Assembly: GCA_964639245.1 (NCBI GenBank)
Contig: CAZXCU010000016.1
Span: 1 to 64,000, forward strand
Direction: 5' to 3'
DNA length: 64,000 nucleotides
Source of the DNA: SB15 sp964639245
Lineage (GTDB): Bacteria > Chloroflexota > Anaerolineae > Aggregatilineales > J027
Below, in pieces: positions 11,001 through 18,748 of the stretch. The notes beneath the pieces are model-generated. The model was not told where the DNA came from. It saw nothing but the letters and a program-made list of their open reading frames with translations, and searched no databases. The translations under genes were made by a program, and so were the position numbers. Numbering within the stretch: the first letter of the stretch is position 1; each line of letters opens with the position of its first letter.

Positions 11001-14000
11001 GAGTCGGCGTTTGTCTCCGGTGGCAGCTACAGTTATAGCGAAGATGAAACCGCGATGGCAGTTTTGCAATTCGCGGGGGAAAGTTTGCGCGTGAATTACC
11101 TTGAATTTTCCAACTTCGGGATATTTGAGGTGTATCTGGATGAGGTGCTGCTGGCAACCATCGATGGCTACCATACCGAAAGCCGGGGCGCTTCGACGGC
11201 GATTTTCAATTTCACGCCCACACTCCATACCCTTAAAATTGTCAACACAGGTCGCACGAACGGCAGTGGACTTGGCCTCGCCTTAGATAGTATTGATGTA
11301 CGCGAAGTTGTCCTTCCCGCCACGCCTATTCCTCCTGCGTCCATCGGTGGAAGTGTCATGGATACAAACGGCGAACCCGCCAGCGACGTGACCCTGAATC
11401 TGTATCAAGATGACGGTGATGGCAATTTTGATGCCGAAATAGACCCATTAGTCACAAGCCTAACGGTGCAAGAAGGGGCATTCACCTTTGAGAATTTAAC
11501 CGAAGGTGTGGTTTATTGGGTGGTCATTCCTGAAGCCGAAAATCTTGTCCAGACTGTCTGGCAAGTGACCGCACCGGATGAACTCGAAGTGGTGCTGGCA
11601 GAAAAATCGGCGGAAGGTGAAATTCCCACCGAAATTAACGGGCGGGTGTTTAATGACAACAATGCCAACCGTGAGTGGAGCGGGTCTGGCGAGTCGGGAA
11701 TTCGCAGCGCCAAAGTTTATCTCTATCAAGACAACGGCGACTCCGTATTTGATATGGCTTCGGATGTGCAGGTCGAAGGCTTGCAGGTCAAACCGGATGG
11801 TACGTATCAATTTGATGCCACTTTAGCGGCGGGTATGTACTGGATTTGGATGGATGAAAGCACCCTCCCCGCCAATTACATGGATACAGTGGAAACTGGC
11901 GAACATGGTATCCAGAATCCCAAGCAAATTGTCATTGAAGCCGTAGCAGAAACGCCCTCTCCTACCTCAACCGAAGAACTACAGGTCGAAATTTCAACCC
12001 TGCAAGACGATGGCGAAACCACCTTGCTGGTTGAAAATGCTGATTTCGCCTACGCACTGGATACCGATGGGGATACTTCGCCGGACAGTTTGGAAGGCTC
12101 AGGCGATAGAGACAATGACGGCATCCCGAATTTCCGCGATACCTTTGATCCTAGCGGTGTGGTCTACAGCGTGGATGCTGCCAACAATGGCAATGCGGTT
12201 ACAGGGGCGGTGGTGCGTTTGGTCTATGACAACGGCGGGATTTTGACCGTCGCTGATACAGTGCAGCCCAACCCGCAAACCACAGGTGCAAACGGCGCAT
12301 ATCGGTTTGATATTGTGGCTGGCACAACCAATGGACTTCCGGCGGGTGCGGCACGGCTTTTCATTTTAGAAATTACCCCACCCACGGGCTATACCTTCCC
12401 GTCGGTGACATTCCCCCCACAAGCAGGCGCGTATGATGCAACACCGCCTGCCACCGGACAAATCGTGACCTTTAGCCATCCCCCGAACGCGGGACAACCG
12501 CATGATTTTTACATGCAGTTTACCTTGCAGCAGGGCGATAATCCGGTGGTGAATAATCATATTGCGCTGGATGCCCCGCCCAATGTGATTCAAACGCTGT
12601 CAATTAACAATCAGGCCAGCGCTCGCCACGACAATGCACCCGATGCGGCCTCCAATGTTGCTAGTTTGCAATTGAACAGCGCCTTGAACATGACGCTTGC
12701 TCCGAACGGCGCACAACTGACTAGCCCCGGTCAAACGATTACCTACGACCACACGTTGACCAACACCGGCACGCAAACAGACCGCTATACGATTTCTTTC
12801 CCGGTAGGGACACAAACGGGTTGGACACAGGAAGTTCGGATTTTGTCCGGCGTAACCCAAATTGGCACCGTAACTCAAGGCGGTACATTCACCTTACCCT
12901 TAGCCAATGCGCTGCCGCCGGGAGCGACGTTGACTCTGCGGCATGTGGTGACTGTCCCCCTAGGAACAGCGAACGGCACAGTCAACACCAATACCATTAC
13001 AGCAACCAGTGTCAATGTTCCCTCGAATGGCCTCACCCGCACGGTAACGGACGTGACCAGTGTACAGGCAGGGTGTTTAGGTGGGACGTTGTTCCACGAT
13101 GTGAATAACAACAATATCCGTGATGTAAACGAACCCGTTTTTGCTAATGCGCGGGTGACAATTACCGATACCGTCGGTACCACCATCGCCGTTTTAACCA
13201 CCGATACCAATGGGAATTACAATCTTGGGGGTATTCCAGCCGGGATTTATAATGCGCGGGTGGATACAGCCAGTATTGCGGGTGGAGCAGTCGTTTTCCT
13301 GAATCCGATTACCGGACAAGCGCAGTTAAACGTTGCCATTGGTGGAACATGCGTCGTCGGCAATTTTAGTCTGGTGCTGGTTGACCCCGCCCTGAGCAAA
13401 ATTGGCTCAGTGAGCCAAGCCCGCCCCGGCGAAACAATTACCTTTACGCTGAATCTGACCAACCCGTCTTCTTCCGCGATTACCAATGTGAGTGTGGTTG
13501 ACCCGTTGAATGGCTTGTTCACCTTTGTTTCTGCCACCTCAACGCAAGGGACATCCACGTTTAACTCCACCAACAACACCGTCACCTTTACCATTGGGAC
13601 AGTCGCACCGAATGCCAGCATCACCATGACGGTGACGGTAACAGTGAGTTCGCTGGCTACTTTGGGGACAACCATTAACAACACAGCAACACTGAATTTT
13701 GCCGAGGGGCCTGCCGAAACTAGCCCGGTTGTGACCATCACCATTCCTAGCCCTGTCACACCTACCGCCACTGCAACGGCTACAACGGTTGGCGGCGGTT
13801 CAGCCGGTGGGGATAGCACAGGTGGCGGCGGTGGTACAGGTTCTAGCGGTGGTGGGAGTGCCGATACCCTCCCTGCCACGGGGTATCGACCTTTGCCTGC
13901 CAACACAGGGTTGTTTTTTGGATTAGAACTCCAAGTCCTTTCTGCGATGGAAATTATGCTGGCGTTGTTGGCAGCTATCCTGTTTATCGGGTGTATTGGG

Positions 14001-15143
14001 TGGCTGACGGCGCAATGGCTGGCGGAAAATCGCAGCGATAAACTGGCCCGCCTGCTGCCGACCCGCCCGACTCCGCAGCTCATCCGTGTGGTCATTACTT
14101 TGACGGTGGTCAGCAGCATGGTTCTGGGGATGCTGGTTGCCTCCAACCTCACGACCCGACCCGAAAAACAAGATGCAGATGATGCGATTGCCGACACCTC
14201 TCAATTTTCGGAAATTTCATCCGAAGCAATTTTGCCAATTCATTGGGAAGATAATGCCAATTCGCAAGGTGGGTTTAATTTTGCCCCGCCGCAAATTCCC
14301 GCCAGCCGCATCATTATTCCGCGTTTGGGCGTGGATACCATGCTGACCAGCGCTCCGTTGGTGGGAACAACATGGGATGTAAGCGAACTGACTGAAGAAG
14401 TTGCCCATCTGGATGGCACAGCCCACCCCGGGACGATGGGAAATGCGGTTTTAGCCGGGCATGTCCAGCACCGTGATGGGTTAGGGCCGTTCCGTAACCT
14501 TGACCAACTCTCACAGGGCGACCTTGTGATTGCCGTCGGGGATGGGGTCGAATATACCTATCTGATTACTGATATTATGACGGTTGACCCACAGGCAATT
14601 GAGGTGACACATCCCAGTAATCAACCTCTCATCACCCTGATTAGCTGTGCTGAGTGGGACAATGCGAGTTGGTCGTACCAATCGCGGATTGTGGTGCGTG
14701 CCAAGTTCAAATCATGGCGTAACACCCATGAAGAGGATGTCAAACCACAGGGAACTTGGCGGCGCTATGAAATTGACGGACGCGAAACTTTCTTGGATGG
14801 CGATTGGAACAAAATCGAATCCACCTTTACCTCGGATGGCAGCTATGTTTATTCGCGGGATGAAGATGCCGAAGTGACGCTGAGTTTCTCCGGTGAGAAA
14901 CTCCGTATCCACTATCTGTATTTCTGGGAATTTGGCATGTTTGATGTGTATGTGGATGATAAGAAAGTTGCCACCATAGATGCGTACAATCCGTTGAGTC
15001 TGGTCGGAAGTAGCGAGATTATCTTCCTTGAACCGGGCAGGCATAAATTACGCATTGTCAACACTGGCAAGCGCAACGAAGGCTCACAGGGGACAACGAT
15101 TGCGCTGGATGCGATTGATGTTTACCGCACGACAGAGGAATAG
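5094..15143 (+). CDS. Giant multidomain surface protein with LPATG sorting signal and C-terminal sortase domain
   Basis: 3349 residues from ATG 5094 (GTG 5070 is possible but only adds 8 residues before the signal peptide MRKWRAFFLLILILSL). Order, by residue: CSLREA domain 32-73; right-handed beta-helix repeats rich in NNTA and GGGI 75-760, ending in a choice-of-anchor Q segment; four choice-of-anchor D (HYDIN-like) domains 762-1223; two DUF11-like domains 1224-1452; hydrophobic segments 1463-1504; a Pro/Thr-rich linker; three copies of a 125-residue module starting G-W-T-R-Y/F-E at 1600, 1803 and 1948; SdrD-like domains 2083-2276; a Ca-binding Asp-rich stretch 2320-2353; DUF11 and SdrD-like domains to 2883; a Gly/Ser linker with LPATG at 2926; two membrane helices; a class E/F-like sortase 3069-3206 with His3123, Cys3185 (TLISC) and Arg3198; a fourth module 3221-3349. 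A large adhesin; self-anchoring is inference. Confidence 0.85.
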   Translation: MRKWRAFFLLILILSLSKAVNQQKTEASPLMLTFAVNSTDDDPDATPGDGTCASALGDCTLRAAVQEANAFAGPDTITLPGGGGNYNLINGELPVSQPLTITGAGNPIIDAGDLSRIFNVTAAVAFTLDGVFLEDGNAGAGFGGGIFAPIAGSNITLINSRIQSSVAARGGGLYVEDSSLSLTSCILSTNVANGIVINARDGGGLYFVDDSGAAVSLLIDDTVITGNQSNNSEAGMSVFLLPGSAANVNVTFSNISGNVANVSRGAGIIQNDGTGTVNISGNAFLNTAINGNTATTGSTGGMVVTNGTLTDVTIDGNTAGTHTGGLGTGNTVTLIRTTVSNNTANSDGGGGIRVFDGTLTLDNSLVDNNTAPNNQGGGILSRTPATINLINDTRVINNDASPGSGDGGGIYTQNTSLIATNAVISNNTASDFTGGAGGIYFYDDSANPNVLLSLTNTVINGNIAQSGAGGLVVQLRSTSDANIILDSVTISNNSAGSSVGGASIENLGSGTAQVQNSLIISNTADRIGGFAAINATFQNVTIQNNTATNDTGGLWSGGTVQVTNSTIDNNSADGAGGIFVSDGTLTLTNSTISANDATGGNGGGISIFSGATVDVTNSTLSGNTAVGSGGGIFVGNTPAAAIVTLNHVTLLGNTAPTGGGIFSEAGGTVTISNSIVTNSGAGGDCTGTFTATNNLATGSCGTTAVTNIDATLANNGGPTQTHALQAGSNALDAVAVCTVATDQRGTARTNPCDIGAFELATTPEIQVEDVTGAPVNIADGSTFVFPATTVGNPVNRTLRITNTGTGNLTLTNPITVTGDFSVTAFTTTTLAPLAFTDITLTCSATAAGAPNPVTGTVEFGTDDTDENPFNFDVECTVTAVPAPEIEVEDATPTPITDGGTYNMGTTTTGTAINRIITVRNTGTADLILTQPITVPAGYTATNFGTTTVGPGLTTTFTLTCTAGVAGTIGGTVEFGTDDTDENPFNFDVSCQVNNPAPEIEVLNGATPITDGQAGAVSFGTTTVTTPVDITFTINNTGQAQLDLSNLTVTPLTGFSIVTPPPANIGIGGTGTFTIQCTAAAAGVFNSTVQFDNTDTDENPFNFPITCTVDSPEINVTNDGVPVLDGQLGNVNFANTAQGTPVSETFVVNNTGGANLTLSNLTLPPGFSLVGVLPASIAPAGNANFVVQCDAVAAGDYIGTLQFVTNDPDENPYNFPIACRVLAPGQTDIAVAKTASKLVVAQNETITLTLTATNNGPINATNLQVNDPLPVGMTFVSSNGAYNAGTGIWTIGNLTAFASVNLQIQVQMTGAVGADITNTASRGTMTQTDPDNTNDSASVTIHIARPLTVTKNGFDLSPGTPVQVGDSIGWIICVTNPDTISATNVVVTDTIDTARLNPPTQITTTILGAGTPCPAVAPVAGTTAPNTNGANLNVNLGSLAPGATGVVYFETVVRTPPSSQIPPSFAMVGLLAVGGLLMNRNRRTLLLILLLVGLLVVLPVHAVYAQEDGTTPSENPTPEPPPLPFTEPIAESTPEPTMELPFVTPTPFASETPTAEATATETPVPTIEGELPTQTLIPTETPAILPVETFTPTLEPTADESGWTRYESDDPRIIYSGVWEIIESDFVSGGSYIYTADVNSSVLIEFEGESITFDYLRFKNFGIFEVYLDEVLVALIDGYNLESDIETSIEFVTTPGIHQLRLQNAVNTNPESTDTVLALDALEIKGTLRNVTPATPTPTVTSEIGATTEIIGTTEVPVGTQTPESSLIPIDQIPSLTPSYTPTANVIIVENTPTPVNNTLPVAVGWTRYEMNHPDIEFIGGWQSVESSFVSGGSYAYSTNVSAALELTFEGEAVRFDYLQYWNFGTFEIYLDDALILTIDGYNPDSQIASSAELLMPFGEHTLRIQNTILKAESSQGNVIAIDAIDIKNSTTLPTPLPTATSTPDFAAEGWTRFEMNHPAVQLSGEWQQFESAFVSGGSYSYSEDETAMAVLQFAGESLRVNYLEFSNFGIFEVYLDEVLLATIDGYHTESRGASTAIFNFTPTLHTLKIVNTGRTNGSGLGLALDSIDVREVVLPATPIPPASIGGSVMDTNGEPASDVTLNLYQDDGDGNFDAEIDPLVTSLTVQEGAFTFENLTEGVVYWVVIPEAENLVQTVWQVTAPDELEVVLAEKSAEGEIPTEINGRVFNDNNANREWSGSGESGIRSAKVYLYQDNGDSVFDMASDVQVEGLQVKPDGTYQFDATLAAGMYWIWMDESTLPANYMDTVETGEHGIQNPKQIVIEAVAETPSPTSTEELQVEISTLQDDGETTLLVENADFAYALDTDGDTSPDSLEGSGDRDNDGIPNFRDTFDPSGVVYSVDAANNGNAVTGAVVRLVYDNGGILTVADTVQPNPQTTGANGAYRFDIVAGTTNGLPAGAARLFILEITPPTGYTFPSVTFPPQAGAYDATPPATGQIVTFSHPPNAGQPHDFYMQFTLQQGDNPVVNNHIALDAPPNVIQTLSINNQASARHDNAPDAASNVASLQLNSALNMTLAPNGAQLTSPGQTITYDHTLTNTGTQTDRYTISFPVGTQTGWTQEVRILSGVTQIGTVTQGGTFTLPLANALPPGATLTLRHVVTVPLGTANGTVNTNTITATSVNVPSNGLTRTVTDVTSVQAGCLGGTLFHDVNNNNIRDVNEPVFANARVTITDTVGTTIAVLTTDTNGNYNLGGIPAGIYNARVDTASIAGGAVVFLNPITGQAQLNVAIGGTCVVGNFSLVLVDPALSKIGSVSQARPGETITFTLNLTNPSSSAITNVSVVDPLNGLFTFVSATSTQGTSTFNSTNNTVTFTIGTVAPNASITMTVTVTVSSLATLGTTINNTATLNFAEGPAETSPVVTITIPSPVTPTATATATTVGGGSAGGDSTGGGGGTGSSGGGSADTLPATGYRPLPANTGLFFGLELQVLSAMEIMLALLAAILFIGCIGWLTAQWLAENRSDKLARLLPTRPTPQLIRVVITLTVVSSMVLGMLVASNLTTRPEKQDADDAIADTSQFSEISSEAILPIHWEDNANSQGGFNFAPPQIPASRIIIPRLGVDTMLTSAPLVGTTWDVSELTEEVAHLDGTAHPGTMGNAVLAGHVQHRDGLGPFRNLDQLSQGDLVIAVGDGVEYTYLITDIMTVDPQAIEVTHPSNQPLITLISCAEWDNASWSYQSRIVVRAKFKSWRNTHEEDVKPQGTWRRYEIDGRETFLDGDWNKIESTFTSDGSYVYSRDEDAEVTLSFSGEKLRIHYLYFWEFGMFDVYVDDKKVATIDAYNPLSLVGSSEIIFLEPGRHKLRIVNTGKRNEGSQGTTIALDAIDVYRTTEE
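9510..9524 (+). promoter_or_regulatory. Possible internal ribosome binding site and start inside the giant surface gene
   Basis: GGAGGG at 9510-9515 lies 6 nt before an in-frame ATG at 9522, and the codons that follow read MNRNRRTLLLILLLVGLLVV...VYAQ, which is a textbook signal peptide with an Ala-X-Ala-like end. An ATG at 9489 is also in frame. Translation from 9522 would yield a separate secreted protein of about 1873 residues containing the modules, the LPATG and the sortase. Confidence 0.45.
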
Positions 15144-15261
15144 CTCGCGCAAAGATAGAAAATACCCCTGCTCTTGCTGCATCCTTCCCCATAAATCAAT
15201 GGGGAGGGATTGAGGGTGGGGTCAAATATCCCTAAAAGCATTTTGCGTAACATGAATAGAT

Positions 15262-15299
15262 AAAAAAAGCGGGGTTTCTAACAAGACCCCGCCTTTTTA
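15262..15299. terminator. Bidirectional rho-independent terminator
   Basis: GCGGGGT (15269-15275) pairs with ACCCCGC (15286-15292) around a 10-nt loop, with a T-run after it on the plus strand and an A-run before it (a T-run on the minus strand). It separates the convergent giant surface gene and the multiheme cytochrome gene. The rest of the gap (15144-15346) holds a CCCCAT/ATGGGG inverted repeat near 15188-15205 and no gene. Confidence 0.85.
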
Positions 15300-15346
15300 T
15301 TCGCGCTTATAAACCGTTGGGCGCTGCCCTATAAGCGTGAGAAGTT

Positions 15347-16996
15347 CTAGCTTTCGACCAGATCCAGCAATTCGTCCATCAAATCTTCGGCTTCGCCCAG
15401 AATATCATCGGCGTAACCGGGATTGTGGAAGCCCCAACTGCCATCCGCTTCTACGAACGACACAAGGGTTTGAATCCGTTCGGCAAGTTGTTGTTCTTCC
15501 GGTTTTTCTGCGGCTTCAGGATCCCAATCGGGATTTGCCGCCACGATTTCTTCGAGGTCAGCGTTCAGTGATTCAACCCGTTCTTGGGTATCTTCCTGCA
15601 CTTCTTCAATGTAGAAGGTCAGGTTTTCGGGGGTGTTGTTTTCATCCCGTTCCAACGAGTGACAGGTAGTGCAGGAGTCCGCTTGGCCTTCTGCGGCTTC
15701 TGTTGGCAACACAATTTGGAAACTGTGTGAGGCGGTAGCACCTACCAACGGGCTGACTGTCGTTTTGACCATATGACAGGAGGAGCAAATCGGGCCATAG
15801 GCTTCATTGGCATAATGCGGGCTGGGGCTAGCATCAAGCCCTAAGAAGGAAACACCCTCAAACATTTCGCGCATCGGATGATGCACTTCATCACCAACTC
15901 GAATAGGACGATTCCCTAAACTCGTTCCAGTGTGGCAGCTCACGCACAAATCATAGGCTTCAACGCGAAGCTGAGCTTCACGGGTGGGCGTGCCTTCATG
16001 GGGGGCATGGCACTGAACACAGGTAATGCCGTGCTGGGCATTTTCTAAGGTGACAACATCCTGTGCAAAGGTCGCGTCTTGCATAACATAGTCGGTGCTG
16101 TGACATGCCAAGCAATATTCGCCGGCATGGTCATTTTCGGTGATCGTGGGCAGAGCATTGGCGTGAGCCGTGTTCATGTAAACGTTATAGGTAGCACGAT
16201 AGCTTTTTTCAGTCATGTTAGGCCAGAACAGGTCGCTGTCTTCACCTTCGACAGCTTCTGCGAGCGTGAAGCTATCTGCCAAGGGTTGACCGACCATGTG
16301 TCCGGTGGGATAGGGATGTGCGCCATCTGCGCTGGTGCCTTGACTGTGACACTGACCGCAGACTTGGGAATCTACCGAGCTAGAAATCGCTTGGCGAGCC
16401 CCATAAACTTCTTCACTCATCGGGTCAACACCTTCGGGCAAAGCGCTGGTTAATTCAACGTGAGCACTGCCAGGCCCGTGACAGGATTCGCAGGTAACAT
16501 TGAGGTCTGTCCAGGTGGCTTCTTCAGGATTCAAGCCAGTGGTATGGCAACCCGCACAGTCATTGACCCAATCTGCCGCTTCAGCTTCGACCCACTGTTG
16601 CGCTTCAATTTGCCAGATACCGGGCAGAACAGTGAAGCCTGCATCAGTCTGTTGGACAAAACGTTGGGAATATTTGTTCCCCAGAACGTAGGTAACAGAT
16701 TCGATGTCATACGCGGTGCCATCCACGGCGTGAATGTCTGCACCTGCGGCAAAATCCGCAACGCTGCCTTCTGGCCCTTTGACCATTTCAGAGTGGAGAG
16801 TCATGTCCCAATCGCGGTAATTCTGGCTATGACAGCCAAAACATGTATTGGAACCCACATACGTAGCACCCTCTGGTGGGGTTTGCGCGATAGGCGCGGC
16901 GGGGGTGGTGCTTTCGTTGGAGGCACTCACCACGACTGCTCCGACAACCAGCAAACTCCCCAGAACAAAAATGATTAACCCTAATTTTCTTCTCAT
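15347..16996 (-). CDS. Secreted nonaheme c-type cytochrome
   Basis: 549 residues with an N-terminal signal peptide or anchor (MRRKLGLIIFVLGSLLVVGAV) and nine CxxCH haem-attachment motifs: CFGCH, CAGCH, CESCH, CGQCH, CLACH, CVQCH, CVSCH, CSSCH and CTTCH. Paired motifs with downstream His (for example GSAH after CESCH) resemble the cytochrome c554/octahaem nitrite and hydroxylamine reductase superfamily, but no lysine-ligated or Tyr-crosslinked active haem is apparent, so an electron-transfer role outside the membrane is the safer call. The start at 16996 is chosen over 17071 because of an AAGGGAAAGG site and the signal peptide. The C-terminal 100 residues are acidic and haem-free. It follows a diheme protein gene by 71 nt, probably in one transcript. 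Confidence 0.85.
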   Translation of the reverse strand: MRRKLGLIIFVLGSLLVVGAVVVSASNESTTPAAPIAQTPPEGATYVGSNTCFGCHSQNYRDWDMTLHSEMVKGPEGSVADFAAGADIHAVDGTAYDIESVTYVLGNKYSQRFVQQTDAGFTVLPGIWQIEAQQWVEAEAADWVNDCAGCHTTGLNPEEATWTDLNVTCESCHGPGSAHVELTSALPEGVDPMSEEVYGARQAISSSVDSQVCGQCHSQGTSADGAHPYPTGHMVGQPLADSFTLAEAVEGEDSDLFWPNMTEKSYRATYNVYMNTAHANALPTITENDHAGEYCLACHSTDYVMQDATFAQDVVTLENAQHGITCVQCHAPHEGTPTREAQLRVEAYDLCVSCHTGTSLGNRPIRVGDEVHHPMREMFEGVSFLGLDASPSPHYANEAYGPICSSCHMVKTTVSPLVGATASHSFQIVLPTEAAEGQADSCTTCHSLERDENNTPENLTFYIEEVQEDTQERVESLNADLEEIVAANPDWDPEAAEKPEEQQLAERIQTLVSFVEADGSWGFHNPGYADDILGEAEDLMDELLDLVES

Positions 16997-17067
16997 GACC
17001 TTTCCCTTGAATAACTCTATGAAACACTGTTGGCTGAACGGTTGCAGCCAGCAGAAATTTCCCGAAC

Positions 17068-17799
17068 TCATGAATAAAAAAGAGACTGCACGCGGAAAAA
17101 CGGCAATCTCTTCTCTATATCAACATTAGGAATCAAAGTTTCGGCGGGCGGGCCGTCACGCTGGAGGGTGATTTCCAGCAAGAACCGCGCCTGTATCGTA
17201 TAGGCCGCCTCAATGACTGCAAACGAAACGGTCTCGTCGAGCGAAACTGGCGTTGCAGTCAAACTCACTTTGATGAATTTCAACACCGGGGACTCAGCAG
17301 GGGAGCGCATCCCTTGTGGCGGTACTTTTTGTGATGGGCTAGCTACCCAAAAACCCGACTCATACTCATTTTCAAGCTGAGACAGCAGCGCTTGAAAATC
17401 TGCTATGTTGCCTAAGGCAACCAGCAGCGAGTGTTCATTTGTGCTATGGATTTCCAGCGTGGAGGCTGTGACAAGATTTTCAAGCGCCTTGAGGTAACGC
17501 CCATCTTTTTGATAAACACGCGGGGCATCAGCATGAAATTCGCGTAGCTGTTGCCATGCCTCCGTCAATTCATCGGTTAAGCGCTGTTTGGGGGTGTGAC
17601 ACTCCTCACAGGGAGTCGCTGTCTGCTGAAATTTGAAGGTGGGCTGATGGCATTCTGTACAAACTGTTGGATATGGTAGCTCAAGATCAAGCTCAGATTC
17701 TTGAGCGTGGATGTTCTGGGCATAAGAAAATAAAAACCACCCTACCAACAGAAGGGCAAACCCCCAGATGAAATGGCGTTTTTTGCTCAGAACAATCAT
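17068..17799 (-). CDS. Membrane-anchored or secreted diheme cytochrome-like protein
   Basis: 243 residues from ATG 17799; longer forms from 17829 or 17853 are possible and the ribosome site does not settle it. One membrane helix (FIWGFALLLVGWFLFSYA) precedes two CxxCH motifs, CTECH and CEECH, near residues 47 and 63. The remaining 180 residues contain no recognised domain and look mostly helical then beta. It is upstream of, and co-oriented with, the nonaheme cytochrome and may be its membrane-side partner. It has no clear family name; function as an electron carrier is inferred only from the haem motifs. Confidence 0.7.
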   Translation of the reverse strand: MIVLSKKRHFIWGFALLLVGWFLFSYAQNIHAQESELDLELPYPTVCTECHQPTFKFQQTATPCEECHTPKQRLTDELTEAWQQLREFHADAPRVYQKDGRYLKALENLVTASTLEIHSTNEHSLLVALGNIADFQALLSQLENEYESGFWVASPSQKVPPQGMRSPAESPVLKFIKVSLTATPVSLDETVSFAVIEAAYTIQARFLLEITLQRDGPPAETLIPNVDIEKRLPFFRVQSLFYS

Positions 17800-17910
17800 C
17801 CTATTGAAATGCTCCACCTTATCAACCATACCGTTTGTGGGGTGCTTCCCCAAGTGATAAAGAGTACAGATAACTGATGATTTTTTCGCCTAGACGACGA
17901 TGATGATTCT

Positions 17911-17940
17911 ATGATAACGAATGAAAAATAATTCTGCCAA
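17911..17940 (-). promoter_or_regulatory. Putative promoter of the cytochrome pair
   Basis: TTGGCA (17940-17935) and TATCAT (17916-17911) are 18 bp apart on the minus strand, about 110 nt upstream of the diheme gene. AATAATT and AATTATT form an inverted repeat flanking the -35. Confidence 0.4.
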
Positions 17941-17968
17941 CTTTTTAATTATTCGTTAAAATAGTTCC

Positions 17969-18664
17969 CTACGTTTTTTGGATAACCAAGGCGGCTTTAT
18001 AGGTGGGTTCAGTTTTCAAATTCCATAATTCCCATCGGTTGGCTTCATCGGCATCAGGACGGGTTGCCAGCAAACGCGCTGGTTCATGCAGAGAAACATC
18101 AAAATTGTGCAACGGCATAGACAGCCCTTCGCCAATGGCTTTGATATAGGCTTCTTTGCGCGTCCAGAGGGTATAGAAGGCTTCCAGACGGGCATATTCA
18201 GGAATTTTTTGTAGTGCCGCAAATTCGTCATCAGAAAAATAGTGGCGGGCAGCCGACCAGAACTCCTGTACTGGACGGATGTATTCAAGATCCACCCCCA
18301 CAATTTTTTCGCGGCTGATGGCATATAACACCCGTTCATGCGAGTGAGACACATTCCATTGCAAGGTTGCATCCACGCTTGGCTTGCCATAGGCTGTGTA
18401 ACGAAAATAAATGTCAGAGGGGGAACACGCCAGATAGTGTCCCAATATTTTGCGTAACATCCCCCGCGCTGTAATATAGGCCAATCGGTCTTTTTCAAAA
18501 TAAAATTTTTCGGCCTTGTTCAATTCGTCTGCGGAAAGTGTTTTTTTAAGGCGTTGCAGATAATCGGCAGGCTGTATGAGCGAGGCCAGCCATACATCTA
18601 CTTCCCCATCTGCAAACAGAGCAGGCAGTGAATCCCATGCGTCGGGTAATCGGAGTAGGTTCAT
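17969..18664 (-). CDS. 4'-phosphopantetheinyl transferase, Sfp type
   Basis: 231 residues, the usual size. It transfers the phosphopantetheine arm of coenzyme A to a serine of acyl or peptidyl carrier proteins. The two diagnostic motifs are present: VGVDLE with the Mg-binding Asp and Glu, and WTRKEAYIKAIGEGL with the catalytic Glu and Lys. The segment LQWNVSHSHERVLYA corresponds to the substrate-binding N-x-S-H-S region. No carrier protein or synthase gene is nearby, so the target is unknown; it may be the housekeeping carrier protein activator. It is divergent from the small membrane protein operon starting at 18749. Confidence 0.9.
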   Translation of the reverse strand: MNLLRLPDAWDSLPALFADGEVDVWLASLIQPADYLQRLKKTLSADELNKAEKFYFEKDRLAYITARGMLRKILGHYLACSPSDIYFRYTAYGKPSVDATLQWNVSHSHERVLYAISREKIVGVDLEYIRPVQEFWSAARHYFSDDEFAALQKIPEYARLEAFYTLWTRKEAYIKAIGEGLSMPLHNFDVSLHEPARLLATRPDADEANRWELWNLKTEPTYKAALVIQKT

Positions 18665-18748
18665 ACTAATTTTTTACTCAAATCTTAAGGTGTGCCAGTG
18701 CTATAAGCCATGTTACACTTAGAGGGGAATTTCAGCGAAACGAGCATC

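Noticed and set aside
13247..14197. A 316-codon open frame on the minus strand inside the giant surface gene
   Set aside because: It mirrors the Thr/Gly/Ala-rich coding frame of the plus strand, has low-complexity Val/Thr/Pro composition and no ribosome site or domain.
5078..14197. Numerous Val/Pro-rich minus-strand frames across the beta-helix and DUF11 parts
   Set aside because: They are shadows caused by the biased codon composition of the repeats; none has a start site or recognisable domain.
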